From a bacterium (GTDB taxonomy: Bacteria; Elusimicrobiota; Elusimicrobia; UBA1565; UBA9628), in assembly GCA_021796015.1 (NCBI GenBank), contig JAJYOT010000001.1, positions 1 to 64,000 on the forward strand: a stretch of 64,000 nt of DNA, written 5' to 3'. Under the pieces are notes generated by a model. That model was given only the letters and a program-made list of their open reading frames with translations. It was not told the origin of the DNA and searched no databases. The number at the start of each line of letters is the position of its first letter. The stretch's first letter is position 1. Made by a program: the position numbers and the translations under genes. Shown here one piece after another: positions 33,901 through 42,315 of the stretch.

Positions 33901-36900
33901 ATGAAAACAAAAATCATTCTCGCCTATGCCTTCACTCTTTTGTCTACCGCCTCCTGGGGCTATGACACGGTCCATTTTCTTCCGTCTTTTTCCGTCTTGG
34001 AGGTAAAAAAACCGATAGCCGTCCGCGCCGGGCTTGGCCGATATTTCGTCTTAGACGAAAAAGGCCGCCTCCTCGTTTATCGAAAAAACGGAACCCTCGC
34101 TTCTCTTCCCGCAAAAGGCGCCCCCCGTTTAAGATATCCGGAAGGATTGGGCGTCGCATCAAATAAGATTTATGTTGCGGATACGGGAAATTCGCTTCTC
34201 AGAGCCTACGACCGCGACGGCAAATTTTTGTTTTCCTTAGGAGTTCCAGGATCTCGCGCCGGCCAATTTGACGATCCTTCCTCAATCTCCATCGGAGCCG
34301 ACGGCCGGATTTACGTCGCCGACAGAGGAAATAGAAAAATTGAGGTCTTTACTCCCGACGGTCTCTTTCTCTTCTGGTTTGGAAAAAAAGGCGATCTGCC
34401 CGGAGAATGGTCTAGGCCCGACAAAATCGCCGTAGACGCCTCCGATCAAATCTATGTTCTTGATCGCTCCAACCAGCGTATTGAAGAATTTGATCCCTCT
34501 GCTCATTTTTTACGCGCAATTCCTTTCAAAGGAAGCGACTTTGCCGTTGACCGTTACGGCTTTATCTACGGAATTTCTCCGGCTAAGGGACGAGTGAAGG
34601 AATGGGGTCCGGATGGAGCCGAGCTGGGACATTTTGGGAGCCGTGGAACAGGCGCGGGCCAATTTAAGAGACTACGCTCAATTGCCATTGATCAAAATGG
34701 AAATCTGGTCATTCTCGACAGCGGGAAAAAAACGATTGATTTCGTCTCGGTGGTCAACAAATTTAAAGTCCACCCTATTTCACCCAGCGCAACCACGAAA
34801 TTATTTCCTTCCGGCCCCGAGGCCGTTTGGAATTATCAGGCCAACCCCATCTTACTGAGTCAATCCCAAACCTATCTCTATTTGACTAAAAAAGGCATTT
34901 TCAATGTCCTCAACTCTTCTGGAAATGTTTTATCTCAATTTGGAAGCAAGGGCAAAAAAGAATATCAAACAGAAAAAGCGACCGGCTTGGCCTTTGACCC
35001 TTCGCTCGGGCTTTACGTTTCGGACGCGGCCAAGCATCGCATCGAACACTTTGTCCAAAATTCGACGAACTCATGGAAATGGGATAAAAACATCGCGGAG
35101 CCGGACGGCTGGTTTGATGGCCTCTCCAAGGAAGGGCGTGTTCGATACCCAGAGGGATTGGCCCTTAACAATGCCGGAACCCTCTACATCGCCGACCCGG
35201 GAAACCATCGCGTGGACGCCTATACGCCGGACGGAGTGTATCTCTTTTCCATCGGCCCCAAACTAGGAAACTTTCAACTTGAAAAACCGGTTTCCGTCTC
35301 CTGGGACAAGGCTGGATTTGTGTATTTCCTAGACAAGGAGCTTAAAGAAGTCTTCAAGTGCGGTCCTTCTGGAGAATTCATCAGCGCTTGGGGCCAAGAA
35401 GGAGAAGAGCCTGGAAAATTTGAAAACCCTATCGCAATGGCTTTTGACGGCGAAAATTATATCTATGTTCTAGATCACGAACTTAAACGTGTTTCTGCCT
35501 TTTCAACCAATGGGCGTTGGATCATGGATTTCTTTTCTGGAAGCCTGATCGGAGATCCTGTTTCTCTCTCTGTAGACAAGCAACTTTTGTTGATTTCAGA
35601 CCGCGCCCAACACCACATTCTCTCTTTCCGAATCCACCCTTCTTTATCAGCCCCGCTTTCAATCTCAAACACCGCCAAAGAAGGAATCGTCGAACTCTCC
35701 TGGAAAACAGTCAAAAACTCCTGGACCAAAGATTATCTCGTCTACCGTTCTGATAAAAGATACGAGGATTTTATCCAAATTGGGACCACGGCAAAAAATC
35801 ACTTTACGGATTCAAGCGCTCAAACGGGACACACCTATTATTATCGGCTAGCCACTGAAGCGAAAACTGGGGATATTGGAACACAAAGCCGAGCAATTAA
35901 AGTGATTGTCGGTGGAACCGCCAACCGCCCGGAAATTTCCATCTCCTCGGTCACGCTCTCTCCTATCTTCCCCGCCAACTATAAATGGTATCTCAAACAC
36001 CCCATTGGCTCAGCCACCATCACAAATAATTCTGAAGCTCCATTTAAGGATCTAAAGCTGACCTTCCAAATTAAAAACTACATGGATTTCGGATACGATA
36101 TGCGTATTAAGAAATTAGACCCGGCCAGCTCTGTCGCTATTCCTCTGATCGCCACCCTCAACAACACCATTCTCGATGTCACTCAGGAAACTCCCATCCA
36201 AGCGAAATTGACCCTCACCTATTTTGAAAAAAATAGGAAAAAAACGATTTCCCTTTCCCAACCGTTGACGGTTTACTCCCGCAACGCCATCACCTGGCAA
36301 GACCCGCGGCGAATCGCCAATTTTATCACCCCCAACGATACGCCCATCTTTGATTTTGAAAGAGCGGTTCTCCACCAGCAAGATAATTTTTCCGCCAACT
36401 CCGCTTTAAATTCCGATGTTTTGACCGCCATGCGTTTGTGGGAAGCTCTGGGAGTTTATGGAATGCAATATGCGGAAAACCCAACAAACTCCTTTGAAAA
36501 AAATTCAATAGACCCTAATTTTCCGGTGGATTACGCGCAGTTTCCCCGAGAAACCCTCAGGCGCAAAAGCGGTCAATGCGATGATCTGACGACGCTATTT
36601 ATCTCCATGCTCGACGCGGCAAACGTCCGCACCGCTATCATTGACTATCCAGGTCACATGACCTTTATGTTCGATACGCACGCCTCTTCTTGGACCGACG
36701 CCGGCTTTCCCAAAGACACCCTGGTCAGTTATAAAGGCACTTATTGGGTTCCGGTCGAGTCTACGCTCATTGGAAAACCTTTTCTTGACGCAGTCAGAAA
36801 CGCCGCCTACGCTTATAATGCCGAAACCAAAAAAGGCGACGTCCATATCATTGACGTTCGAAAAGCCTGGGAAACCTACGAACCCGTCACCATGCCGCCG

Positions 36901-37395
36901 ACTCAATGGAAAGCGGAAGCTCCGAATATGGAAACAGTTGATAAGTTTGTCAAGGAAAGCTCAAAGGCTATTTTCAGAGCCGCCTATCATTCAATCCGTA
37001 AAAGGCTGAAAGAGAAAATTTCAGAAGATCCCTCTCTCATCGATCCCCGGCTAGCCTTGGGCATCTGGGAGTATGAAGACGGAAATATCAGGACGGCCAA
37101 AAAAAGTTTTGAATCCGTTCTATCTATTAGCTCCACCAGCGCGGCCGCTTACAACAATCTCGGCAACATCGCCTTCTTAAAGCATGATGACCTCAAAGCC
37201 GCGAGCTTTTATAAGAAAGCCGCGAAAAATGACCCCGGAAACCCTGATATCTGGATGAATTTCTTAAAGGCAGAAATTCGTCTTAAAAATGCGCGAAAGG
37301 TCTCCGCTGCCGCCAGTCAAATCAAGAAGCTTGATCCTTCTTACGGACCGGCGGTCGAAATTCTCATTAAAAATTTTCAGGAGGGAAACCCATGA
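33901..37395 (+). CDS. Exported NHL-propeller, transglutaminase-like and TPR multidomain protein
   Basis: 1164 aa, signal peptide of about 20 residues. Residues about 40-570 hold roughly ten NHL repeats (for example GRIYVADRGNRKIEVFTPDGLFLFWFG, GTLYIADPGNHRVDAYTPDGVYLFSIG), a six-bladed-type propeller set interrupted near 290-330. Residues about 585-660 look like a fibronectin type III domain (VELSWKT...YLVYRS...HTYYYRLATEA). A transglutaminase-like domain follows with C893 in KSGQCDDLTTLFISML and a His in YPGHMTFMFDT. The C-terminus (about 1040-1150) has TPR units (AYNNLGNIAFLKHDDLKAASFYKKAAKNDP). Bacterial transglutaminase-like domains are often proteases or crosslinkers. It overlaps the next gene by four bases. 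Confidence 0.85.
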   Translation: MKTKIILAYAFTLLSTASWGYDTVHFLPSFSVLEVKKPIAVRAGLGRYFVLDEKGRLLVYRKNGTLASLPAKGAPRLRYPEGLGVASNKIYVADTGNSLLRAYDRDGKFLFSLGVPGSRAGQFDDPSSISIGADGRIYVADRGNRKIEVFTPDGLFLFWFGKKGDLPGEWSRPDKIAVDASDQIYVLDRSNQRIEEFDPSAHFLRAIPFKGSDFAVDRYGFIYGISPAKGRVKEWGPDGAELGHFGSRGTGAGQFKRLRSIAIDQNGNLVILDSGKKTIDFVSVVNKFKVHPISPSATTKLFPSGPEAVWNYQANPILLSQSQTYLYLTKKGIFNVLNSSGNVLSQFGSKGKKEYQTEKATGLAFDPSLGLYVSDAAKHRIEHFVQNSTNSWKWDKNIAEPDGWFDGLSKEGRVRYPEGLALNNAGTLYIADPGNHRVDAYTPDGVYLFSIGPKLGNFQLEKPVSVSWDKAGFVYFLDKELKEVFKCGPSGEFISAWGQEGEEPGKFENPIAMAFDGENYIYVLDHELKRVSAFSTNGRWIMDFFSGSLIGDPVSLSVDKQLLLISDRAQHHILSFRIHPSLSAPLSISNTAKEGIVELSWKTVKNSWTKDYLVYRSDKRYEDFIQIGTTAKNHFTDSSAQTGHTYYYRLATEAKTGDIGTQSRAIKVIVGGTANRPEISISSVTLSPIFPANYKWYLKHPIGSATITNNSEAPFKDLKLTFQIKNYMDFGYDMRIKKLDPASSVAIPLIATLNNTILDVTQETPIQAKLTLTYFEKNRKKTISLSQPLTVYSRNAITWQDPRRIANFITPNDTPIFDFERAVLHQQDNFSANSALNSDVLTAMRLWEALGVYGMQYAENPTNSFEKNSIDPNFPVDYAQFPRETLRRKSGQCDDLTTLFISMLDAANVRTAIIDYPGHMTFMFDTHASSWTDAGFPKDTLVSYKGTYWVPVESTLIGKPFLDAVRNAAYAYNAETKKGDVHIIDVRKAWETYEPVTMPPTQWKAEAPNMETVDKFVKESSKAIFRAAYHSIRKRLKEKISEDPSLIDPRLALGIWEYEDGNIRTAKKSFESVLSISSTSAAAYNNLGNIAFLKHDDLKAASFYKKAAKNDPGNPDIWMNFLKAEIRLKNARKVSAAASQIKKLDPSYGPAVEILIKNFQEGNP

Positions 37396-37925
37396 AAAAA
37401 ATAATTATCGCGATGACGCTTGGAATTCTCGCTGTCGGTTCGCTGAAAGCGGATGAACCTTCGAAACCGGAATCAACCACGACCCTGCTCATGAATTGGT
37501 TCTCCCAATTGGAGCAAAGCCTGTCTGAGTCTTCGGTGAGCCAAAACTACGAAAACAGAAACGATTTGGTCGCGGTTGCCGCGGTCAGAGGAAGCAAACA
37601 AAATCTCGCCGATATCAACCAGCCGACTTGGGAAAAATCAAATATCTCCCAAAGAGAAAAACTGCTTAAAGAAAGAAAAGAATTCGCCGCCGCAGTTAAG
37701 GAAGTCGTCTCTGGCAAGCTCAAGGAAGCTCAAGCCGACTTAAATTCGTTTGAAAAATCCCACCCCTCAAGTCCCCTCATCAAAGACGTTAAGAAAGCAG
37801 AGGAAAAAATTGCAGAACTCCAAAAATTGAACCTCAAGGGAAAGCCAAAGGCCGTAAAAACCGCAAAAAAAACTGCAAAAATTAAAAAGGAAACAGAAGA
37901 AAATAAAACTCAGGCTAATCCCTGA
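37392..37925 (+). CDS. Small exported lysine-rich coiled-coil protein
   Basis: 177 aa. Signal peptide MKKIIIAMTLGILAVGSLKA. The mature part is polar; about residues 95-160 are predicted coiled coil (LLKERKEFAAAVKEVV...VKKAEEKIAELQKL), ending in a Lys-rich tail (KAVKTAKKTAKIKKE). GGAGG lies 8-9 bases before ATG and the start overlaps the stop codon of the NHL/transglutaminase gene (ATGA), so the two are coupled and probably act together in the periplasm. No family recognised. Its last 16 bases overlap the convergent rfaE2. Confidence 0.7.
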   Translation: MKKIIIAMTLGILAVGSLKADEPSKPESTTTLLMNWFSQLEQSLSESSVSQNYENRNDLVAVAAVRGSKQNLADINQPTWEKSNISQREKLLKERKEFAAAVKEVVSGKLKEAQADLNSFEKSHPSSPLIKDVKKAEEKIAELQKLNLKGKPKAVKTAKKTAKIKKETEENKTQANP

Positions 37926-38374
37926 ATTTTCTTAATAAGAGCCGTGGTCGAGTAGCCTTTTTTGAGCGGAATTCGGATGACTTTTCCGCTAAAAAGAGTT
38001 CCGGCAATTTGTTTTTTTTTGTAATCTGCGCCTTTAACGAGGATATCAGGCATAAGAGACCGAATCAAATTCTCAGGAGTTTTTTCCTTAAAACCGACCA
38101 CATAGTCGACGGAACACAAAGCCGCTAAAACCGTCGCGCGATCTCTAAAGGAGTTAAGAGGACGCCCCGGCCCTTTTCCAAGCAAGCGAACCGATTCGTC
38201 TTGATTGAGACCTAGGATTAAAACATCTCCCAGTTTTTTTGCGCGAGATAAGACCTGAACATGCCCGGCATGAACGATGTCGAAAACCCCGTTGGTGAAA
38301 ACAACAACTTTACGTTTTTTCTTTAACTCCGCGCGGATTTTAACCGCCTTCTTTGGAGAAACAATTTCCCCCAT
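37910..38374 (-). CDS. rfaE2: D-glycero-beta-D-manno-heptose 1-phosphate adenylyltransferase
   Basis: 154 aa from ATG 38374, the size of stand-alone RfaE domain II. It makes ADP-heptose for the LPS inner core. The nucleotidyltransferase motifs are VVFTNGVFDIVHAGHVQVLSRAK, with HAGH as the HIGH-type site, LGLNQDESVRLLGKGPGRP, and PDILVKGADY. An upstream extension in the same frame is noncoding overlap with gmhA. It starts one base after the gmhA stop. The kinase half (RfaE1) and GmhB are not in the window. Confidence 0.92.
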   Translation of the reverse strand: MGEIVSPKKAVKIRAELKKKRKVVVFTNGVFDIVHAGHVQVLSRAKKLGDVLILGLNQDESVRLLGKGPGRPLNSFRDRATVLAALCSVDYVVGFKEKTPENLIRSLMPDILVKGADYKKKQIAGTLFSGKVIRIPLKKGYSTTALIKKIQGLA

Positions 38375-38375
38375 T

Positions 38376-38969
38376 TCAGTGAGCTTTAGGGGCGTTTGGA
38401 AAAAGAGAGTCTTCGATAATCCCGCACCAAATTTGAATGATGGCGATATGCGCCTCTTGAATGCGGGCCACCGTCTTGGAAGGAACACAAACACAGAAAT
38501 CCGCAAGGCCTTTAAGTTTTCCCCCGCTTTCCCCGGATAACCCAATCACCAAAAGCCCCAGTTTTTTTGCCGCTTCCACCGCTAAGAGAACATTTTTGGA
38601 ATTGCCGGAAGTCGAAATAGCCACCGCGATATCGCCAGGTTTTGCGTGGGCTTCAAGCTGACGGGCAAAAACGACGTCGTAGCCAAAGTCATTTGAAATC
38701 GAGGTCAAATCCGAGGTATTGGTCGTTAGAGCCAAAGCCGGAAGAGGCGGACGGTTTCTCTCAAAGCGACCCACGAGTTCATCGGCGAAATTTTGAGCGT
38801 CGCAGGCCGAACCGCCATTTCCAAAAGTCAAAATTTTATTTCCTCGCCGGTAACAAGACACCAGTTCCTCCGCTATTTTTTCAAGCAAGGGAGCCATTTG
38901 GGCGGACTCGGAAATAACGCGCCCGCTCTCTTTCAATTCTTCGGCAATACGGCTATCGGTTTTATTCAT
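38376..38969 (-). CDS. gmhA: Sedoheptulose 7-phosphate isomerase
   Basis: 197 aa from ATG 38969. First step of ADP-heptose synthesis. SIS-domain motifs GNGGSACDAQNFADELVGRFERNRPPLPA, LTSISNDFGYDVVFARQLEA, and ISTSGNSKNVLLAVEAAKK are typical, as is the C-terminal EAHIAIIQIWCGIIE. A longer frame upstream crosses its own promoter (TATAAT 38982-38977), which argues for 38969. Coupled with rfaE2 and divergent from ahcY. With ugd it shows the cell makes LPS. Confidence 0.95.
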   Translation of the reverse strand: MNKTDSRIAEELKESGRVISESAQMAPLLEKIAEELVSCYRRGNKILTFGNGGSACDAQNFADELVGRFERNRPPLPALALTTNTSDLTSISNDFGYDVVFARQLEAHAKPGDIAVAISTSGNSKNVLLAVEAAKKLGLLVIGLSGESGGKLKGLADFCVCVPSKTVARIQEAHIAIIQIWCGIIEDSLFPNAPKAH

Positions 38970-38976
38970 GGCTTTT

Positions 38977-38985
38977 ATTATATCA
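38977..38985 (-). promoter_or_regulatory. gmhA extended -10 promoter, near-leaderless
   Basis: Minus strand TGA-TATAAT; seven bases then ATG 38969. No ribosome binding site fits between, so the mRNA should start at or very near the AUG. Confidence 0.6.
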
Positions 38986-38996
38986 CAGGTCGGTTT

Positions 38997-39005
38997 TGCT
39001 ACAAT
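38997..39005 (+). promoter_or_regulatory. ahcY extended -10 promoter
   Basis: TGC-TACAAT; the transcript would carry AAGGAG six to seven bases before ATG 39034. It lies 17 bases from the divergent gmhA -10 box, so the two polymerase footprints overlap and the promoters should compete. Confidence 0.6.
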
Positions 39006-39033
39006 AGGGTAAGATAGAAAAAAGGAGAAATTT

Positions 39034-40347
39034 ATGCCGACTGCCGCCATGGACTATAAAGTTAAAGATATTACGCTTGCCGATTGGGGAAGAAAAGAAA
39101 TCGCGTTAGCTGAGGCGGAAATGCCGGGTCTTATGGCTTTACGAGCGGAGTATCGCGGAAAAAAGCCGCTCCAAGGCGCCCGCATCGCGGGATGCCTTCA
39201 CATGACCATTGAAACCGCAGTTTTGATTGAAACACTGATTCAATTGGGCGCGGAAGTGCGTTGGAGTTCTTGCAACATTTTCTCAACTCAAGACCACGCC
39301 GCGGCCGCTATCGCCCAGGCCGGAATTCCCGTTTTTGCCTGGAAAGGAGAGACTCTGGAAGAATACGACTGGTGCATTGAGCAAACCCTGCAATTTGAAG
39401 GCAATCTCGGGCCCAATATTCTTCTGGATGACGGCGGCGATCTGACCAACATGATTCACGATAAATATCCGGCTCTTTTAAAAGATATCGTCGGCTTATC
39501 CGAGGAAACGACAACCGGGGTTCATCGCCTTTACCAACGGGAAGCGCAAGGAAAACTCAAGGTCCCGGCTATCAACGTGAACGATTCCTGCACCAAATCC
39601 AAATTTGACAATCTCTACGGTTGCCGCGAATCTCTGTTGGACGGAATTAAGCGCGCCACCGATGTCATGATCGCCGGAAAAATCGCGGTCGTGTGCGGAT
39701 ACGGAGATGTCGGTAAGGGTTGCGCGCAATCCTTTAAAGGAATGGGCGCCCGGGTTTTTGTCACTGAAATAGATCCCATCACCGCTCTTCAAGCCTCAAT
39801 GGAAGGCGTTTCCGTCATCACAATGGATGAAGCCGCTTCCATCGGAGATATTTTCGTCACCGCCACGGGTTGTTGCGATGTCATTAGTCGTAAACACATG
39901 GACATGATGAAATCTCACGCCATTGTCTGCAATATCGGGCACTTCGACCTTGAAATTGACGTTGCATCCCTGATGAACGATAGGAAAATTCACAGAACGA
40001 CCATTAAGCCCCAGGTCGATCAATTCACCTGGCCGGATGGCAAGGTTCTGATTGTTTTGGCCGAAGGGCGCCTGGTCAACCTTGGTTGCGCCTCCGGACA
40101 CCCGTCTTTTGTCATGAGTATTTCTTTTTCCAACCAAGTTCTCGCCCAATTGGAACTTTGGACCAACCGCGAAACCAAAAAATATGGAAACAGGGTCTAT
40201 ACCTTGCCAAAACTTTTGGATGAGCGGGTCGCCCGAATTCATTTAGACAAACTCGGCGCCCACTTGACGCAACTCAACCAAAAACAAGCGGAATATTTGG
40301 GGATTAATCCCAAGGGACCCTATAAAGCGGAAAATTATCGCTACTAA
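39034..40347 (+). CDS. ahcY: Adenosylhomocysteinase
   Basis: 437 aa. Splits S-adenosylhomocysteine into adenosine and homocysteine, relieving methyltransferase inhibition. Seen: [43 protein letters not shown], the catalytic [14 protein letters not shown]-binding [14 protein letters not shown], and the C-terminal [12 protein letters not shown] and [10 protein letters not shown], whose Lys-Tyr ending is conserved. AAGGAG stands before the ATG. Three bases separate it from the desaturase gene. Confidence 0.97.
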   Translation: MPTAAMDYKVKDITLADWGRKEIALAEAEMPGLMALRAEYRGKKPLQGARIAGCLHMTIETAVLIETLIQLGAEVRWSSCNIFSTQDHAAAAIAQAGIPVFAWKGETLEEYDWCIEQTLQFEGNLGPNILLDDGGDLTNMIHDKYPALLKDIVGLSEETTTGVHRLYQREAQGKLKVPAINVNDSCTKSKFDNLYGCRESLLDGIKRATDVMIAGKIAVVCGYGDVGKGCAQSFKGMGARVFVTEIDPITALQASMEGVSVITMDEAASIGDIFVTATGCCDVISRKHMDMMKSHAIVCNIGHFDLEIDVASLMNDRKIHRTTIKPQVDQFTWPDGKVLIVLAEGRLVNLGCASGHPSFVMSISFSNQVLAQLELWTNRETKKYGNRVYTLPKLLDERVARIHLDKLGAHLTQLNQKQAEYLGINPKGPYKAENYRY

Positions 40348-40350
40348 AAC

Positions 40351-41547
40351 GTGGATAGACCTAGCGGCAAGCCTGAAAGAGAAATCAACTACCTTAATCT
40401 CTTTTGGCTGACTTCGACCCCGGTGATTGCCGTCACAGGCGCGATTTGGTATTGGGTCCACAACGGTTTTCCCTGGGCTAATGGGCTGGTTTTTGCTCTG
40501 ATGTATTTGGCAACCGGGCTCTCAATTACGGCGGGTTACCATCGCTATTATTCCCATCGAAGTTATGAATGCGGAAAAATCCTCCAACTTTTTTATCTCA
40601 TCTTTGGCGCCGCCGCCGCCCAAAACTCGGTCCTCAACTGGGCTTGTGACCACCGCGATCACCACCGATATGTTGACGGAGAAAAAGATCCCTATAACAT
40701 TGGAAATGGATTTTTTTATGCCCACATGGGCTGGATTCTCTATACGGATCCCTACGCGAATGAACGAAAAAAGAATGCGCCGGACCTCCTGAAAGACCCC
40801 TTGGTCCTTTGGCAAGACCGTTGGTATCCCTTTTTGCTCGTCGCCATTTCTTTTGGGCTACCCACTCTTCTAGGGCTTCTTCTGGGGCATCCCCTCGGCG
40901 GATTTTTATGGGGCGGACTTTTTAGAATGGTCGTCGTCCACCATATGACTTTTTTGATTAATTCCGCAGCCCATGTCTGGGGGGGCAAACCATATTCCAT
41001 GAATAACTCCGCAAGAGACAACTGGCTCTTGGCGCCTCTCACCTTTGGAGAAGGCTATCACAATTTTCATCACAAATTTCCAGCGGATTGGAGAAACGGC
41101 ATTCGTTGGCATCAGTTCGACCTTACCAAATGGTGGTTATGGACCACTCAAACCCTTGGGCTTGCCTCAAAACTTAAAAGCGTTCCTGAACCCTTGATTC
41201 TTAAAGCCCGCTTGGAAGTCGAAATGGAAAAAGCGAAACAAAAACTCGCCTTAAATTCGAGTCTTCGAGAAAAAGCCCAAGAGACTCTTGAGCGCGGGCG
41301 TCAACGTTTTTTATCGGCGATGGAACGATATCAAAAAGCCAAGACCGATTATTCCAGGGCGAAACGCTATTGGTCGACGGCCATGCGCCGGGAAATCCGC
41401 AAGGATATTCGCCAATATTCAAAGGAACTCGCCGCCGCGCGCCAATCCTGGAGGGAAGCTATGCGGCTCGTCAACGGACTTTCCTATTCTGGAGCGAAAA
41501 ACATCGTTTTTCTAACCGCTCTGGCCGATATTTTTATATCTCGTTGA
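40351..41547 (+). CDS. Acyl-CoA/acyl-lipid delta-9-type desaturase with C-terminal coiled coil
   Basis: 398 aa, GTG start three bases after ahcY. Membrane fatty-acid desaturase: four hydrophobic spans and the three histidine boxes HRYYSH, HRDHHR and HNFHHK that hold the di-iron site, plus the extra NSAAH motif. Residues about 1-285 cover the family domain. The last roughly 110 residues are a charged helix (LEVEMEKAKQKLALNSSLREKAQETLERGRQR and onward), predicted coiled coil, not part of known desaturases. It probably tunes membrane fluidity; electron donor unknown. Confidence 0.9.
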   Translation: MDRPSGKPEREINYLNLFWLTSTPVIAVTGAIWYWVHNGFPWANGLVFALMYLATGLSITAGYHRYYSHRSYECGKILQLFYLIFGAAAAQNSVLNWACDHRDHHRYVDGEKDPYNIGNGFFYAHMGWILYTDPYANERKKNAPDLLKDPLVLWQDRWYPFLLVAISFGLPTLLGLLLGHPLGGFLWGGLFRMVVVHHMTFLINSAAHVWGGKPYSMNNSARDNWLLAPLTFGEGYHNFHHKFPADWRNGIRWHQFDLTKWWLWTTQTLGLASKLKSVPEPLILKARLEVEMEKAKQKLALNSSLREKAQETLERGRQRFLSAMERYQKAKTDYSRAKRYWSTAMRREIRKDIRQYSKELAAARQSWREAMRLVNGLSYSGAKNIVFLTALADIFISR

Positions 41548-41580
41548 AAAACTCAAGGCAAATTTTGCTAACATTTCGCC

Positions 41581-42315
41581 ATGAGAATAAAATTAGGCCT
41601 CTTCGTCTTATCGCTTGTCCTCTTAACACCGCTATCATCTTGGGCGGGCCCCTTTAACCAATTTTCTTCCCTGATCCAAGCCCAAGCGCTCAAGCCCTTC
41701 GCTCTTGATATTGGCGGCGTCTTGGGCGGCGCTGAGTTTGATCCGACTCCCCCAACCGGATTTCCCGGAGCTTCCGTTCAATTAGTTGGAGTCATGCAAA
41801 CGACCCCTAACTCCAACGACATCGTCCTTAAAGACAACGGCGTCAAGGAATTTGGTCTTCCCATGCTCCAGGCGACGGTTGGACTCCCCTTTCACTTGGA
41901 CGTGGTCGCGCACGGCTTTAGCTATGATGGAGCAACGGTATTAGGCGGCGGACTCCGTTACGGGCTTTTTACGCCCTCACGAATTCTTCTCTTTTTGCCG
42001 ACTATTGAACTCTCGGCCATGGGAGACGTCATTAACGACAGCGCATTTTCCATGACCCATTTGTCCGCAGACGCCAGCGCCATCTGGAGACTCCCCATCA
42101 TCCAACCCTTTCTTGGAGTCGGCTTTGACGACACAAAAGCCACCATTGATTCCGCTCAACTAGTCGGTCTTAATGGTCTTTCCGCCACCGCTACGGGTTC
42201 CCGTTTAACCGCCGGAGTAGATTTTACCGCCATTCCCTTCGTGACTTTGCGCGCGGCCTACATGGTTTTCCACGGAATATCGGGCGGAGAATTGACCGCC
42301 GGCGTCGGGTTTTAA
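41581..42315 (+). CDS. Exported protein, probable small outer-membrane barrel
   Basis: 244 aa with signal peptide MRIKLGLFVLSLVLLTPLSSWA. Gly-rich amphipathic strands (ATVGLPFHLDVVAHGFSYDGATVLGGGLRYGLF, LFLPTIELSAMGDVI, ATGSRLTAGVDFTAIPFVTLRAAYMVFHG) and a C-terminal Phe (LTAGVGF) are features of outer-membrane barrels. It resembles in style, but not in clear sequence, the barrel protein at 19048. Convergent with the next gene, overlapping by four bases. Family not recognised. Confidence 0.68.
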   Translation: MRIKLGLFVLSLVLLTPLSSWAGPFNQFSSLIQAQALKPFALDIGGVLGGAEFDPTPPTGFPGASVQLVGVMQTTPNSNDIVLKDNGVKEFGLPMLQATVGLPFHLDVVAHGFSYDGATVLGGGLRYGLFTPSRILLFLPTIELSAMGDVINDSAFSMTHLSADASAIWRLPIIQPFLGVGFDDTKATIDSAQLVGLNGLSATATGSRLTAGVDFTAIPFVTLRAAYMVFHGISGGELTAGVGF

